Assembly (NCBI GenBank): GCA_013076295.1
Contig: RQOL01000772.1
Span: forward strand, 1,178,001-1,242,000
Direction of reading: 5' to 3'
Source of the DNA: Sanderia malayensis
Lineage: Eukaryota; Cnidaria; Scyphozoa; Semaeostomeae; Pelagiidae
Length of the DNA stretch: 64,000 nt
This document shows, one piece after another, positions 22,901 through 41,547 of this stretch. Below the pieces are notes generated by a model. The model was not told the DNA's origin, did no database searches, and worked only from the letters and a program-made list of their open reading frames with translations. Each line of letters opens with the position of its first letter. Within the stretch, counting starts at the first letter, position 1. A program made the position numbers and the translations under genes.

Positions 22901-25900
22901 GAACCAAAAACTAAAACATTCATGACGAGTATATCCATTGTACACGTGCTTATATATCACTTTATGGGAAAGCTTTTTCTTTCTCTCTTCATTAGTTCTA
23001 ATTATATTAGGTTGCTGACCATGTACGTGATTGCATTGTTTCATGAAATCTTGAAAAAAGTAAAGGCCTTACTTGATTTTACCAAACTGTCTCATAGCAG
23101 CAACAATATCAGTCTCCTTGCACCCATCTGCAACTGCTCTGCAATGCAAGACTTTGGAAGGAGGCATATTGTGGTTCTCGATTGCTGTACAAACAAAAAT
23201 AAGATCAAATTAACATTTGGAAAGCATAACATAGATTTGGCCATACAAGTTTATTGCCCAACTGTATATTTGGAAGTCAGCGAGCCAAAAGGCTATTATT
23301 ACTATTAAATTAATGCAAACAATAATTTACTGTTAATTTTTGAAAATCCTATTGTTTTGATAAAATCCCTTAGAAACTGACATAATGAGAATCTCCAAAA
23401 GAAACTTTTGCTACAGGAAAAAAACGTATTTTTTCATAAGAAACTCGAATAGCAGTTCGCACTAGAAGATTCTTAACTCCACATGACAATTTTGGCGTTT
23501 AGTACCAAAAGTTTCTTAATTAGTTCCTTATTTTCGGGACCTAAATTACCTTATTTCTGAAGTTGAGCATTTGTGGATGGATATAACGCAAGTTCGCCAC
23601 GAAAAAAAACGTGCAGATCTTGATAAAAAATATTTTCCAAGCAATATTTAACAAAATCATTGACCGTGGACAAACTAAAGTCGACGAGCCGCTGTTAAAA
23701 GAATGGAAAGGTTAAAGTTTCTCAATTACTCTTGGGCCTTGTGCTGAAGTTTCTCAAATTGCTAGCTATCCTAATTCCAGTTTCTTACTTTAAAAAACTT
23801 GTAAATCTTGGAAGGATAAAAATAATTAATTGAAAAAGTTGAAGAAGAAAAACTAATCTCTTGACAAAAGAAGCATTAAACTTCGATGGCAAAAAACCCA
23901 ATATATCCAGACAAAACAACTTTAACAATCAAAGCTTGGACAAGCAACAAGCCACGGCAGATAATATTCTTGTTTCTTCTTAAACCGCTTTCAAATGTTG
24001 CGAATTTGTCTCTGTGTGAGACAACAATACTTATTCTAATCGACTGAACACATTGTTGAATTGAAGTTAACCACATCAAGAACAAAATGGCATTTTACGA
24101 ATGAATTATGGAGATCACTAAATAAAATATAGTTTATGCAAGCTAAAATTCGCCACAGGTAGAATTGCAACTAGCGAATAGGCCCGTTGTAATGTAACAA
24201 GCACAAGCTACATTGTATACCTCCTCCCCGACCTTTTGGTAAAATGAATGCCTCTAAAATTGTGAAAAAGTTCCTCCGATGTTTTAGCATTCGCTTGGAA
24301 GGTCTCATAGCAGGGGTACGGGTTGAAAATCATTGTGAAATAAAACTTTGCCGACTTTAAATGTTAATTTTACCAGTGTCCAACATGGAATCGTGCTTGG
24401 ACCGGTCGCACTCCAAAAATTAATCAAAGACAAGCGAAAGTTAAACGCTTGCATGAACAAATGCCTGTTAAAAACTAGTATGATGGATAATGAATTTTCA
24501 TTTTGTGCCTATCTCTTAAGTTGCTAATTTAATTATGCAATGGTTTCACTGTTGCAATCAATCATAAAGTATCTAATCTACGGGCATATTAAACAAATAA
24601 GTTTAAATTTTGTTCGGTGTACAAGATGACAATAAAAACTGTCAGAGCTCTTAGTGTTTCTTTTAAATCATAGAGATAGGATATATACTAAACTAGAGTG
24701 CGAACGAGGCTCCGGAAAGGTGACCCTTTTCGGCCATCTTGTTGACGGGAGTTTTTGACGGGTAAAAGTACTGACTTCAATGCGTAAATGCCTATCACAT
24801 TGGCAAAAACATGGATTTTTAGTATGATCCAGTAAAATTTAAAGACTGAGAAGCAACGAATGGTAAAGGAGAGACCTTTTCACACATTTTGAACGTCTGG
24901 ACATCGTGGAAGGTACAGTATTTTTGTTTTATTTTAGTATGTAAGCTTTAGAAAGTAGTGGAGCGGCATGGAGGGCCCTGTCCCATAAAAACAGAAGAGA
25001 CATAAAACATACACATAACAATTTTTATTAATGAACATTGGAACAGGGCAATTTTAACATACATAATGAATTGGTTTGGTAAAATAAATCTTTTGATTAT
25101 TTCATACAACCGAGAACCGACCACCACTTGTTTTCTTTTTGAGAATCGCCCTGTTGTTGCTGCATTTGTATCTATCATATCATTCATAGCATAGAAATAA
25201 ATGCTATTGACAGCTTCTAAGACCTGTTTTGCATGCTCGATATTACTACAAGGTCGATATTCGGATTTTTTTCAGTATCAGCAAATTATACTTTAGTTGT
25301 TATGATTTATTTTAGGCCCGGCGCCTTCTGGAGCAAGGAGCGCCACCGCAGAGACCAGAAAGGCTTGTTTATATCGAGGAAATTACAGTAAAAACAACTG
25401 AAGTACGGTCGAAAAATGCGAGTTCTTCGCATCATGCATGGCATGAAAATCAGCAGATAAAGAACTGAAAATTGCTCAGAATGGTAAACTGGATAGCAAT
25501 ACAATTGCTGTTATGAAGGCTGCCTGCATATGTGTGGAGCCGGAGCGGGAGGCGGGACATGAAGGACGGGATCAACAACTTAGAGTGTGGAAACATCTAG
25601 ACAAAGTTAAAATAACGCAAATTTTAGTTCAAAAATAGGACACAAATCATATTTTTATTGTATTGTGTTGATTTTGTTTTCATTTTATTTTAAATATTTT
25701 TACAAAACGGATTTCTCTTTCTATTTTTCAATTGTCTTCATATCATTTGATAGATTGGCCTAGATCCTAAAAAAGCCTGTTGCTCTGTTCATTCTTGTTA
25801 GATTTTTGTCATTCTTGCTTCAGATCAATATAAAAATAGATTATTTTGTTCACCACCCCAATACGTTGTTATTTGTATGAGGAAAAATCAGAAAACTAAG

Positions 25901-27569
25901 AAACAATTTTGGCCTACGAAAAAAGTCAAGAGATTTTCAAGTACTTACAAATTGACAAAATGTAGACATTTACTGTATTTGACAGAAATTTTAATACCAT
26001 AGACAGGTTTCCACATACATACTTATTTAGAAACTGGTAAAAACTTTTGAATTTAGTTTTCGAATCACGCTATAAGCTTTAAATTTTAACTTTAGGTGAA
26101 CTCCAGACATTGCCGTGCCTTGAATATTCTCGCAACTTCTCCCGTCAACAAGATGGCGCACAAAGTTTCAGCCTCGCTATGACCGAAACAATAGGAGTTA
26201 GCTCTCTAGTTTAGTATATATCCTATCTCTATGTTTTAAATTGACTAGGCCGACAGGTTTCTAGAGCATGGAACTCGGACTTAGCTGTAGCTTATTATTT
26301 CATCCTCAGGGCAAAACATTTCTCTAATTAAATCTAAAACATATAATGCAAAATATAAATGGTTGTAAACACTGCAAGAAATTGTGGTACATGCTGGAGG
26401 CCTTGGTAATTAAATCGGAGTTGGAAAATGCCAAGATGGCCAACGCAAGATAACGAATATGAAATTTAAGGCAATTGCTCCAAAAAGGGTAAACAAATGT
26501 GTGAAATCAAAATTAATGTTGATATTATACATGATAAACAACGAAAACCAAAGTTTTCAACAGTTGCGGCCATCAGCAATACCAACAATTCTGAGTTTAA
26601 ATAGAAAAGTTTGAAAAATGCAGCTCACTGAAAGTGGCGTCCTTCAATGAAATTAAAGACAAAGTTCTACAGTCAAATAGATTCTGAAAACTGTTTGATA
26701 AAATTGGATTAAATTTTGTTGAAGGCAAGAATTTTCATCTGCGATGTTAATGTTTTGAAGTTTAAACGAAAGGTGAAGCGAAATATTTGAGACTTAGCTT
26801 TAAACAATTGAAAGTTGTTTCGCTATAATCGCATGACATGATTTCCTGGCTACTTTCGGTAGCTATTACAAGGAACATATTTTCGCTTTGAGGCTCTGAT
26901 AAAATGAAACATGAAATTATCCGAATTGGGACAACAAAATTCAATCACTTCATTCAGAAAGACTTGAAATGCAATTTAGTTTAATGGATTTCGTGAAAAT
27001 GTTCTGTTGTTAACTCTGCACGCAAATTTACAAGTTTACTGGGATAACAATAAGCATAAAATCGGCACGCTTGCTTTTGCAAAGTTTTCTATCTCGTGAT
27101 TCTTAGTTGTGCGGTTTGGGTAAATAACCTGCTCTATAAATGGTCACGGAATAATGTTGAGATCCTAAAGCCATGTTCAGCAAAGCAGAGAAATTCAAAA
27201 CAAAACCCACTCACCATTTTGAATCGATCTTGCATTTCCATGAAATCCACTGCCTAAACCAAACACGCTACTGAACCCATTCGTGTTTAAAGAGTCGTAG
27301 AAGGCCTCGAAATTTCTTCTCCCAACATCTTTTAATTCAAAATCTACAGCATTGGATGGTTGTTGATCGATGAAGCCAATATTATTATCCGAAGTTGAGA
27401 TGAGCGAGTTCTGGTGATATGCTCCATGGCTTGTCAGCTCAAGTCCTGAGCTGTACGAGAAACTGTTCTGTACGGTAAGGCTGGATAGATGGCTGTCTCT
27501 TCTTATTCTTTTGCTGTGATCATACGTTGGAAAAGTCAAAAATAGAGATTCAGTCGTTCCGTCCGCCAT
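13937..27569 (-). CDS. HNRNPL: Heterogeneous nuclear ribonucleoprotein L homologue (four RRMs, 23 coding exons)
   Basis: Nuclear RNA-binding splicing regulator. The phase-consistent coding exons give about 704 aa: 27215-27569 (start ATG; novel N-terminal tail), 23073-23184, 21433-21481, 20820-20858, 20598-20665, 20110-20200, ~19864-19965, ~19616-19696, 19111-19180, 18495-18638, 17354-17398, 17052-17126, 16879-16923, 16532-16684, 16277-16380, 16016-16137, 15543-15650, 15323-15351, 15072-15145, 14780-14834, 14572-14601, 14318-14422 and 13937-13995. RRM1 starts at SKVLHCRAV and includes MPKLRQALVEFE. RRM2 has NVLLFTIINAIHPI, VQRIVIFHKNG and CDIYAGCCTLKI. A Ser/Gln/Asn-rich linker follows. RRM3 has MVYGVNTERMNCDRLFNLF. 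RRM4 has KVLHYFNAP and ends AFTLKLAFSP. The order and motifs fit hnRNP L/LL rather than PTBP1. The 19864/19696 junction is the least certain. Transposons and minisatellites fill several introns. Confidence 0.93.
14572..14601 (-). other. 30-base phase-neutral microexon of the hnRNP L gene
   Basis: Bounded by TTTAG on one side and GTATGT on the other, in phase 1 with both neighbours. It inserts ten residues (ASRVIDPILT) into RRM4 just before the SSSGLLEF strand. Vertebrate hnRNP L has no residues at this point, so the exon may be optional. Confidence 0.55.
18680..18895. repeat. 30 bp minisatellite in an hnRNP L intron
   Basis: About seven copies of a unit like GATAAGTACCATAGTATATA plus TAGTTCAAAT, with GTAGT/GTACC variants. 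It is purely tandem, with no coding potential. Confidence 0.9.
19500..19544. repeat. Perfect 18 bp inverted repeat with 9-base loop in an hnRNP L intron
   Basis: AACGTGTACGTGGACATC (19500-19517) is the exact reverse complement of 19527-19544, separated by TTTAAGCGT. It sits in the intron between the two halves of the RRM2 C-terminus. Either strand transcribed would form a stable 18-pair stem. Confidence 0.9.
19957..20066 (-). repeat. 29 bp tandem repeat duplicating the 3' splice site of an RRM2 exon, four copies
   Basis: The sequence CCTGAAGC recurs at 19965, 19994, 20023 and 20052, exactly 29 bases apart. On the minus strand each unit is a pyrimidine stretch (TTATTGCCTTCTT) followed by GCTTCAG and the first bases of the exon (GACATCGTC or GGCATTGTC). 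The copy nearest the exon (exon start 19965) gives the frame that matches RRM2. Use of any upstream copy adds 29, 58 or 87 bases, so the first two would shift the frame. Confidence 0.85.
20225..20455. repeat. ~19-20 bp purine-rich minisatellite in an hnRNP L intron
   Basis: Repeats of GGCGAAAGAGAGGCAAGATT with variants (AAGGTT, GAAAGAGACAAG). The transcribed minus strand is pyrimidine-rich, so it could act as a long polypyrimidine tract upstream of the next acceptor at 20200. The open frame across it (GEREARLAKE-like) is a product of the repeat. Confidence 0.85.
20958..21357. mobile_element. 400 bp TA-flanked miniature transposon, copy A
   Basis: Ends are complementary: CACGATTTTTTGTA...AAGGAACCTAC at the left and GTAGGTTCTTTGTAAAAAAA-TGCGTG at the right, flanked by TA on both sides. 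It belongs to the same family as copies B (28508-28896) and C (59868-60266): same length, same CACG/CGTG tips, same TA duplication. It lies in an hnRNP L intron and has no open reading frame of note. Confidence 0.75.
23424..23802. mobile_element. Old, diverged copy of the ~400 bp TA-flanked family
   Basis: Begins ACGTATTTTTTCATAAGAAAC and ends GTTTCTTACTTTAAAAAAC, with internal AAGTTTCTTAA-like motifs (TACCAAAAGTTTCTTAATTA, AAGTTTCTCAATT). The ends are degraded and the target duplication is not clear. Confidence 0.45.
24669..26233. mobile_element. 1,565 bp non-autonomous hAT-like transposon
   Basis: The terminal inverted repeats begin CATAGAGATAGGATATATAC at both ends and are identical for about 30 bases; a second complementary block (CCATCTTGTTGACGGGAG) follows inside. 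The insertion is flanked by a perfect 8 bp duplication TTTTAAAT at 24661-24668 and 26234-26241. An 8 bp duplication and a CATAG tip fit the hAT superfamily. No transposase frame is present. It sits in the long first intron of the hnRNP L gene (between 23184 and 27215). Confidence 0.85.
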
Positions 27570-28178
27570 CACTAACAACTATTTCCCAGCAGCATTGTAT
27601 TATTTGTTATACAGTTAAAGATCCGAGATGGTGGTGGCTAGTCACACAAATGATGAATACGAGAGAGCATGGAACAATAGGAGGAGCATGGAAACCAGAC
27701 ATGCGATTAGCATAATAATTAAAATTGAACAAAATGTTATTGTTTAAAATTGCCTCTGTTTTCTCAACCATTGCATATCCCTTCACAATTTAATTTTGTC
27801 AATATAATTACGAGTGCAAGGGTTATTTATTAACTACGAAATCCCAGGTCGAAAGCAGTAAATAAATTATAGGAACGTTTTACGTGTATATTTCACGAGT
27901 TGGACAAAATAATTAAACTGTTAAATTTTGTTTTTGCTTTGCCAGCAAATAAAATAACAAGACTAATAGTGTATCGTATAATAGGTTTGAGTGGTTTATA
28001 AAAGTTTAAAGAAACGAGGCTATTTGCTCTGCTTTATTTATAACAATTGGCACAACAATTCCCGTGCAAAAATTTTGCTTGTTTTAGATACAATGCACGA
28101 GGCAAAATTAAAGATCTTTTCGCTTGAAAATGCGTACGAAATGTTTTGAAGTATAATAACAGTTAAAATATCATCTTA

Positions 28179-28263
28179 CTTTTTGTCTGGACTTTTCTTG
28201 AGTTGCATAACATATCAGGTTTCCGCAAAGGCTTTTGCAAGCGAACTCTCTTCACAAGCTCCT
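28179..28263 (-). other. Possible upstream (5' untranslated or alternative first) exon of the hnRNP L gene
   Basis: On the minus strand a TTTATTTTTACAG acceptor precedes an ~83-base open segment (ELVKRVRLQKP...) that ends at AAAAA/GTAAGATGA, a good donor. It lies ~600 bases upstream of the first coding exon, which is preceded by TAG acceptors just before its ATG. The segment could be non-coding leader or alternative coding sequence. Confidence 0.35.
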
Positions 28264-28507
28264 GTAAAAATAAACGAAAAACAAAAGGCAAATATCCGAA
28301 GTCACACAGGGCTGAAGATATTTTTAGAAGGTAAAGTTAAAGAGGTGAATGGCCTTAAATAATGATTTTGTGAAATTGCATTCTGATAATAGGTAACTGG
28401 AATTTGGGCACAAGATTTTGACAACTGAAACTCTTGAGGTTTGGACGTTTTGTTTGGCAATGGAGAAGTGGTCCAGTCCGGAAATCTAAGATCAAGGATT
28501 TTAAATA

Positions 28508-28896
28508 CACGTTTTTTTTTTAAGAAACCTGGCTCAAGGCCTAGTAGTAAAAGTTTCTTAATTTTTAGCCACATTTTAGTTCTAAAAGTTTCTTAATTTA
28601 ATGAAAAAAGTTGCAGTGAAAAGGAAGAAAAAAACATTGGATGTAGCAAAATATTTTTATTATAACAAAGAAAAGTCGTCAATGCGAAAAATCGTCATGT
28701 GGAGCCGACAATGTTATGCTTAGCACATAAAACACACTTACTGTAGTTGATATTTGTTGAATACGTAAAGGAAAAACGTGTTTCCGAAATTTCTAATGTT
28801 TCTTAAGTATTTCCTTGTAGTTCTAAAAGTTTCTTAAATTTTAGGGCGTCTAGATCTAGGTTTCTTATAAACCGGTTTCTTATAAAAAAAAACATG
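28508..28896. mobile_element. 389 bp TA-flanked miniature transposon, copy B
   Basis: Tips CACG and CATG with TA on each side. The inner ends read TTTAAGAAACCTGGCTC and ACCGGTTTCTTATAAAAAAA. It is a reverse-complement copy of C (59868-60266) along its whole length, including the landmark CAAGGCCTAGTAGTAAAAG and repeated AAGTTTCTTAA motifs. Confidence 0.9.
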
Positions 28897-30430
28897 TAGA
28901 GTTCAAGACCAATGATTCTGATTACAAATAAATATAACGCTTTCTAACTTTTATTATGAAGCATAAGATAGAGTAACAAATAAAAACCAACTATCAATCG
29001 TTACATTATCTTAAACAAATGTTTTTCAGCAGGTAGCACTTTGTTTGCATTCAGGATGTGGTGCATAAACTCATACGATTTAAGACAAAAGTATACAAAA
29101 ACAACAAAAAATAACTGCTATTTTATTGGGTGGGCTTTGAAACAATCACCATTTGACTAAATGAAGATGAATATGTGATGAAACAGTTGGGGCGTGTAAC
29201 TTTGTATGAAGGCGACTTTATGCATGATTGAACAAAGAATTAGAAACTGTCTTTTGGTAAAAGCGATTGAAGCCAGGAGCCGCTGGTTACTTGCAAGCCA
29301 AATAAAAAGGCACATGACCCACAAATTAAGTTGCTTGTGGGTTTTAAAGGCACAGCTATAGCCTGGCTAAATTGTATCTCTAAAGAAATTATAGACACAG
29401 ATAGTGAACTTTATCGTTTAAATAAATCAAATAAATGCTGCAGACTTGGAAATACCTGGCTATGTTGGGCACTCAAAGATTTTGAATAGCCTTTCACAAA
29501 AGAATATCTTGTCCCAATCCAAGCCCCCAAACCGCTGACCTACAACGAAAAACTAGTACACAAGCCCCCCGGGATATGCGGGGCCCAGTATTGTTTGCTA
29601 ACGCATTTAATAAACAATTTAAGGGGAACTTCGAGGAAGCCTTTCAATTATCTCACTAAAAACATAAAAACAAATCCATTATTGCAAGGTTTGAGAATTC
29701 CGTATACCGCAGAAAGCTTGAAATTGAGATGGGAGAGTGAAGAAAATAAGGGCCTAAGACATGCGACGCGGACATATGATTAATGAAATAAAATATGGTT
29801 TTTATTGTCAGGCAGGCCGAATGCAGTCAAGTGCAAAATCCAGGTGTAAGTGAAGCCCAACTAAGGCGAAACTATTCAAATAACCAAACAGGCAGACATA
29901 ACATGTTTTTCAGGCATGGGATTAAAGTATCAACTTTCAGATGACGTGATGGCTTAATCTTGAATTCATTATAAACTGTTTTTGGAATATGTGGATTTTG
30001 TGGCACATCCCAAGAACCTTCAGATCCTATCCTCAAAGGAGAATAGTCTCTGCGAACAATTGACCAAACCCTTGTCCAAGATTAACAGCACGAGGGAATG
30101 ATTAGCGACAATGAAATTAGTTTCCATACTTCTGCTCACTTTAAATGTACAAAGAGCACAGTTAACAAGAAGGATTTGGTCAATTTGAGGATTGGATTTA
30201 TGACGCAGGCTATCAAAACCAAAACCCAGAAAGACGCAAATACTTTTTTTCAAAGTAACACATAGTTTCTTTTCCACATATACGCTCTAACCTCCATCTG
30301 ACAATAATCAAGCAAAAGTTTTTGACCTGGTGCAATTATAGCAAATGACATGCAGTTGTCGTAACCTTTGTAACAACAAATTAGAAAATAATTTACAAAA
30401 TATTATTGCACGGATATTTACGTCCTGCTT

Positions 30431-33400
30431 TCATAAGAATTCCTGACTCTTACGGACACATCTTCGAACATTCTTTTTAAAAATTCCGTTATAGTCGCTT
30501 CTCCATTCTTTCTGCAAAAGAATGAGAAAAGGCTAAATACAGCAGTACAATTATAGCAAATGAAATATGACACACATGTTATTTATGTATAAATAACACA
30601 CCCTTTTTTTGTTATTAGAATAAAGTCTATAAATTTTTTGCCGGGGCTCAAAAAATGCCAAAAAGCAATGGAGATTTAAGAATAACAATGAAAAACTTTG
30701 AGGGTCGGAAAACAGTTTGGCATTCTTATAAAACAAGTGTGTAATGGTGAATGAAAACGAGAAATTTGTAGAAGTATGGGCCAACTTAGGCCAACTTACT
30801 GCAGCGTCAACATTAGCAGGAGATTCATCGTTAGGATCAGAAATCATTGAAATCACACTCAAAAGGATTGTCTCCACAGTGTGAATAGGCAGCCATCTTT
30901 CTTCTGGTTTTTCGTAGCCAAATTTATCTTCGCCTGGTTCGTGTAATATTGATATGCACACGTCGCCATCTTTCGAAACTGCAAAGCAGAATGATTTTGA
31001 AATTATTATTATCAACCTACTGAATTTTCTGCAGAACTGGCACGCCTGCCACTCTGGCATGCCACCAATCCGCATGCCTACCACTCTTAAACTCTCAAGC
31101 ACACTGTATTGTTTTAATCACATGGGAAGGCAAGTTGTGCGTGAGTTTGCCTGTTCAGTGATGTGTTAGAAATTGTTTATCGTGGCTGAAAATGTTTTGT
31201 TAATAAGTGCGACAATTCTAGAATAGGTATCTCATCATGGTTGAGAAAGAAAGATTATTCAAGAAGGCCCAAGAGCGTTGCACTTATAAACACTCGTGTT
31301 AATGTAATGATTAGAAACTTTTATGAAAGGTAGTTTTCGCTTGGCTTTAGCCCGACTTTTCCTAATTTTCCACATAATTTCAGTGTCAGGTTTTATTTTT
31401 TATTTTCTTAGTTTTGGGTATATTCGAGTTTCCTGTGCATAGTATTGTCCAAACACAGCAATTGCAAGTTTCTTTATCTTTGTTTTACTTAATGCTAAAT
31501 TTGCAACGTTTTCTGTTGTTATGATGCAATTTTGTAATCTTTCGATTCTTGCTGGTATTTTAATTCTTCTATTTTGTTGAATCTCGGCGGCTGCTCTGTT
31601 TCTTATATATTTTTCTTATGTTTCGATTAAATTAGAAATTTCCCGCGGAGAGTTTAATTCAAAGAGTGTTTATTAAGAAGGAGGGAATGAGAAAATATAT
31701 GGAAGACAATTAATCATACCCATTGTTATGGAGAGAGAACAACTCAAATAAAAAACCCTAGCGCAATGAAAAACTTTATTTTCGCTAGCATGACATGATT
31801 TCGCCTGAGGCCATCCATATACATGCAAAATTCTCATAATCGAAATTGTGGCGGTTTCAATCGATTTCACTTACATATCTGGCATTGAAAATTTCAATTG
31901 TCAAATTGAATGGTAAGACCAGCTTTCCATTTAATATCAAACAATGTATCATGTGTAGATCAGAACTGAACCGACAATCAGGATCATATTATTTCATATA
32001 TTATTTATGACTTTTCATGATGTAAAACTTACTCATTGACGTCAATGGATGGCATAGCCTTCAAATGGGAATAATCGCAAAGATTTATAATTTATAATTC
32101 TTAATAATAACATTGGATTGTGAGCAAAGTTATGACAACATGTGGACCAAGGCATGCAGACACATTTGAAAACGGACCGGTCCAAAACAATTGCTTTTAT
32201 TTAAGATAATCATATTGACAATCAATCATAATGATGAAAATCCTTGACAATGAGTTTCCTACAACATCCGAAAATTTCAGAGCTCAAGTTTCTTAAGAGT
32301 TTCTAAAGAATTTTTATGATTTTGTCAAAAATATCATTTTAACAATACAGTGAACAAAACGATAAAAGCATCATTTCAACAAAGTAGCAGTAACATTTCA
32401 TTATTTATTGCAATTTTTTTGCAACCTAACCAAAATATTCATTGAAGGAACGCAAATTCTGGAGTTTTGTAGGCATATTTTCAAAATTAAATCAGGTTCT
32501 TAAATTATTTGCCTCAAGTCCAGACTGCAGAGTATGGCATGTGCACACGGGAGATATTTTTCTCTGAAACCAACTGCATGTTACAAGTTATGTGGGTGGA
32601 GCAGGGCGTGGCCCTGTAGAATTTCTCACAGTGATTAGTTAACCTTTACTGATTTTTTATTACTGGCTTCTTATAGCTATAAAATAGTTGTATGGATAAT
32701 GATGATAATGGTAATAACAATAACGATGGCAAATTAACATGTAACACACACTTGAACTAATTTGAGATACAGTGTTGAATAACTTTGTGAATTTGAGATA
32801 CAGTGTTGAATAACTTTGTGAAGTTCCAGAAGAATATCAGTCCAGATATAATTAATGCAATATTATTTCTACATGAAATAAGACACAAAATAGGATAATA
32901 TCTTACCATTTGGGTGCCAAAATTCATGCAGAAATCTCATCTTCGGGGGTTTCTGCGGATACTCTTGGGGGAAAATAAGATGGGCCTTGAAGAAACCACC
33001 CTCGCTGTGAAACAATAAAAAATTCTATATAAAACCAAATCCTGAGATTTCTAAACCCTATCATCATTGAATGCATAATCTATTACTTGAAGACTTGAGA
33101 CCATATAACATTTGAACTCTTTGAATACTAAGACCGGAAAACATTCACGAGAAACAGAGCACACATCCAGTTTGCAAAGTTCCGTGAATCCTAAAATTGG
33201 CCTCCTCACATAAGCCCCACTGCCCCATTCCCAGTATGTTGATTTGTGCCATCTGAGATTCCGATTGGCATTTATCGAAAAAATAGTTTAACAATTGAGA
33301 ACTTTCAACTAGAATAGATTGCTTGAACACATCAGAGTAAAGAACGTCTTGTCAATTGTATGGCATTACAATTGATATAAAGAGGTAAAAACACTTACTA

Positions 33401-34078
33401 AAAGGTGTCAGGTGGTCCCATGACCATAATTTCCCATTTGAATAAGTCTTCATCGCTAATCAACCCAGCAGAAAAACCTTGAACTGGCTTCTTTGTTAAT
33501 TCTGCAAAAATAAACCAATACTAGTTGGAGCTAAACCAGGCAAATATGAATGCCCTTAAGCAATAAAAGTCCTTTGACCACAATATCAAAATTTAGTGGC
33601 CGTTGGCTTCAACTATGAAGGTGTCGCAACTCATTTGTCTGTCCTGTCTGCCATGCCTTGATCTGGTAGTTACTTCACGTCACGCTGGGAATTGCGAGGT
33701 GGTATTCTTGGCCCACAGCCAAAAGAATTAAGGATACGTTTGTCGATAGATACAAATGTCATTGGTAGAAAGGCTACATAATAATGGTCCCATATTCTTG
33801 GTCAAGACAAAGTAAAAAATAAAGGATTTCTATTCAACTAATATCCCCCACAGCGTCACTGATACAACCAAAACAAGATGATATGTTCGGGCCAACCAGC
33901 TTAAAATGCTTGAAGTTTGACGTCAAGGAGTCAAGTTACTGCTGCCCCCCAGTGATAAAAATAACATGCAATTTTACTGGCAATCCACCAAATCAAAAAA
34001 TCAACTTTTAAAATTTAGGCCAAGTCACTTACCAATTAACTGTTTCTTCAAAAGTAAAGACCCTTGATCAGATCCCAT
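30431..34078 (-). CDS. UBE2G1: Ubiquitin-conjugating enzyme E2 G1, five exons
   Basis: E2 enzyme that accepts ubiquitin from E1 as a thioester and passes it on with E3 ligases. Exons 34033-34078, 33399-33501, 32907-33004, 30800-30978 and 30431-30511 join in phase to give 168 aa, the normal family length. Visible hallmarks are an N-terminal helix (LLLKKQL), GFSAGL, PPKMRF, FWHPN, the active-site cysteine in [12 protein letters not shown], the acidic insert [16 protein letters not shown] that marks the G1/G2/R1 class, [13 protein letters not shown], and the C-terminal helix [12 protein letters not shown] ending at TGA (30431). HEPGEDK and EKPEERW favour G1 over G2. All splice sites are GT-AG. 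It lies head-to-tail with SANBR upstream (~500 bp gap) and hnRNP L downstream. Confidence 0.97.
32758..32819. repeat. Near-perfect 31 bp tandem duplication in a UBE2G1 intron
   Basis: AATTTGAGATACAGTGTTGA plus ATAACTTTGTG occurs twice in direct succession. It is a recent local duplication with no evident role. Confidence 0.85.
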
Positions 34079-34586
34079 CTACTGTATTATGTGTTATCCA
34101 CCACAGAAATTAAGTTTCAAGAAGAACTTCTTCAAAACTAACTGCGACACCTCCAATGTTGTGTGCGGCTTCAAGGCCTTCACAAAAAAATTTTCACTCG
34201 CTGACAATGGCCTTGCTTACTCATGCTCAACGCATGCGTCTGATTAAAGAAAATATATTTTGACGTCATGTGCTCTTGCCTCGCAATGAATATGCACGCC
34301 ACATGCTTATAATGAGGTATATTTTCTATATACATCATTGCATGCATATGGCCATTGCATGTTTGCCTTGACAAAACCAAACACAAGAGCCCCCAACAGG
34401 ACTCAAACACAGTGATGAAGGCGTGAAATATAAATAATAAAGGTACATGAAATCTAAAACAACAATTTATACACTCATGCTAAAATAATTAATTTACAAC
34501 AAATCATTTTCTAAGGAATTAGGGAACGTAAAATAGACCATGCAGGTGAAGGTGTCAGATATCCCATTTGAACATAGGTTGGAAAA
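34079..34586. other. Short intergenic spacer between UBE2G1 and SANBR
   Basis: Upstream flank of UBE2G1 and 3' flank of SANBR, ~500 bp. I see no TATA box or other clear promoter motif. Confidence 0.4.

Positions 34587-41547
<6,961 letters not shown>

Larger units (their letters stand above)
27570..30430. other. Intergenic stretch between hnRNP L and UBE2G1
   Basis: AT-rich, with a possible leader exon (28179-28263) and transposon copy B (28508-28896). The remainder, 28900-30430, contains no exon that I can recognise; its right part should hold the UBE2G1 3' untranslated region. Confidence 0.5.

Noticed and set aside
22823..23308. 161-codon plus-strand frame
   Set aside because: Antisense to the RRM1 exon of hnRNP L and its flanking introns; no independent support.
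30551..31102. 183-codon minus-strand frame as a separate protein
   Set aside because: Only 30800-30978 is coding (UBE2G1 exon 4); the rest is intron read-through.
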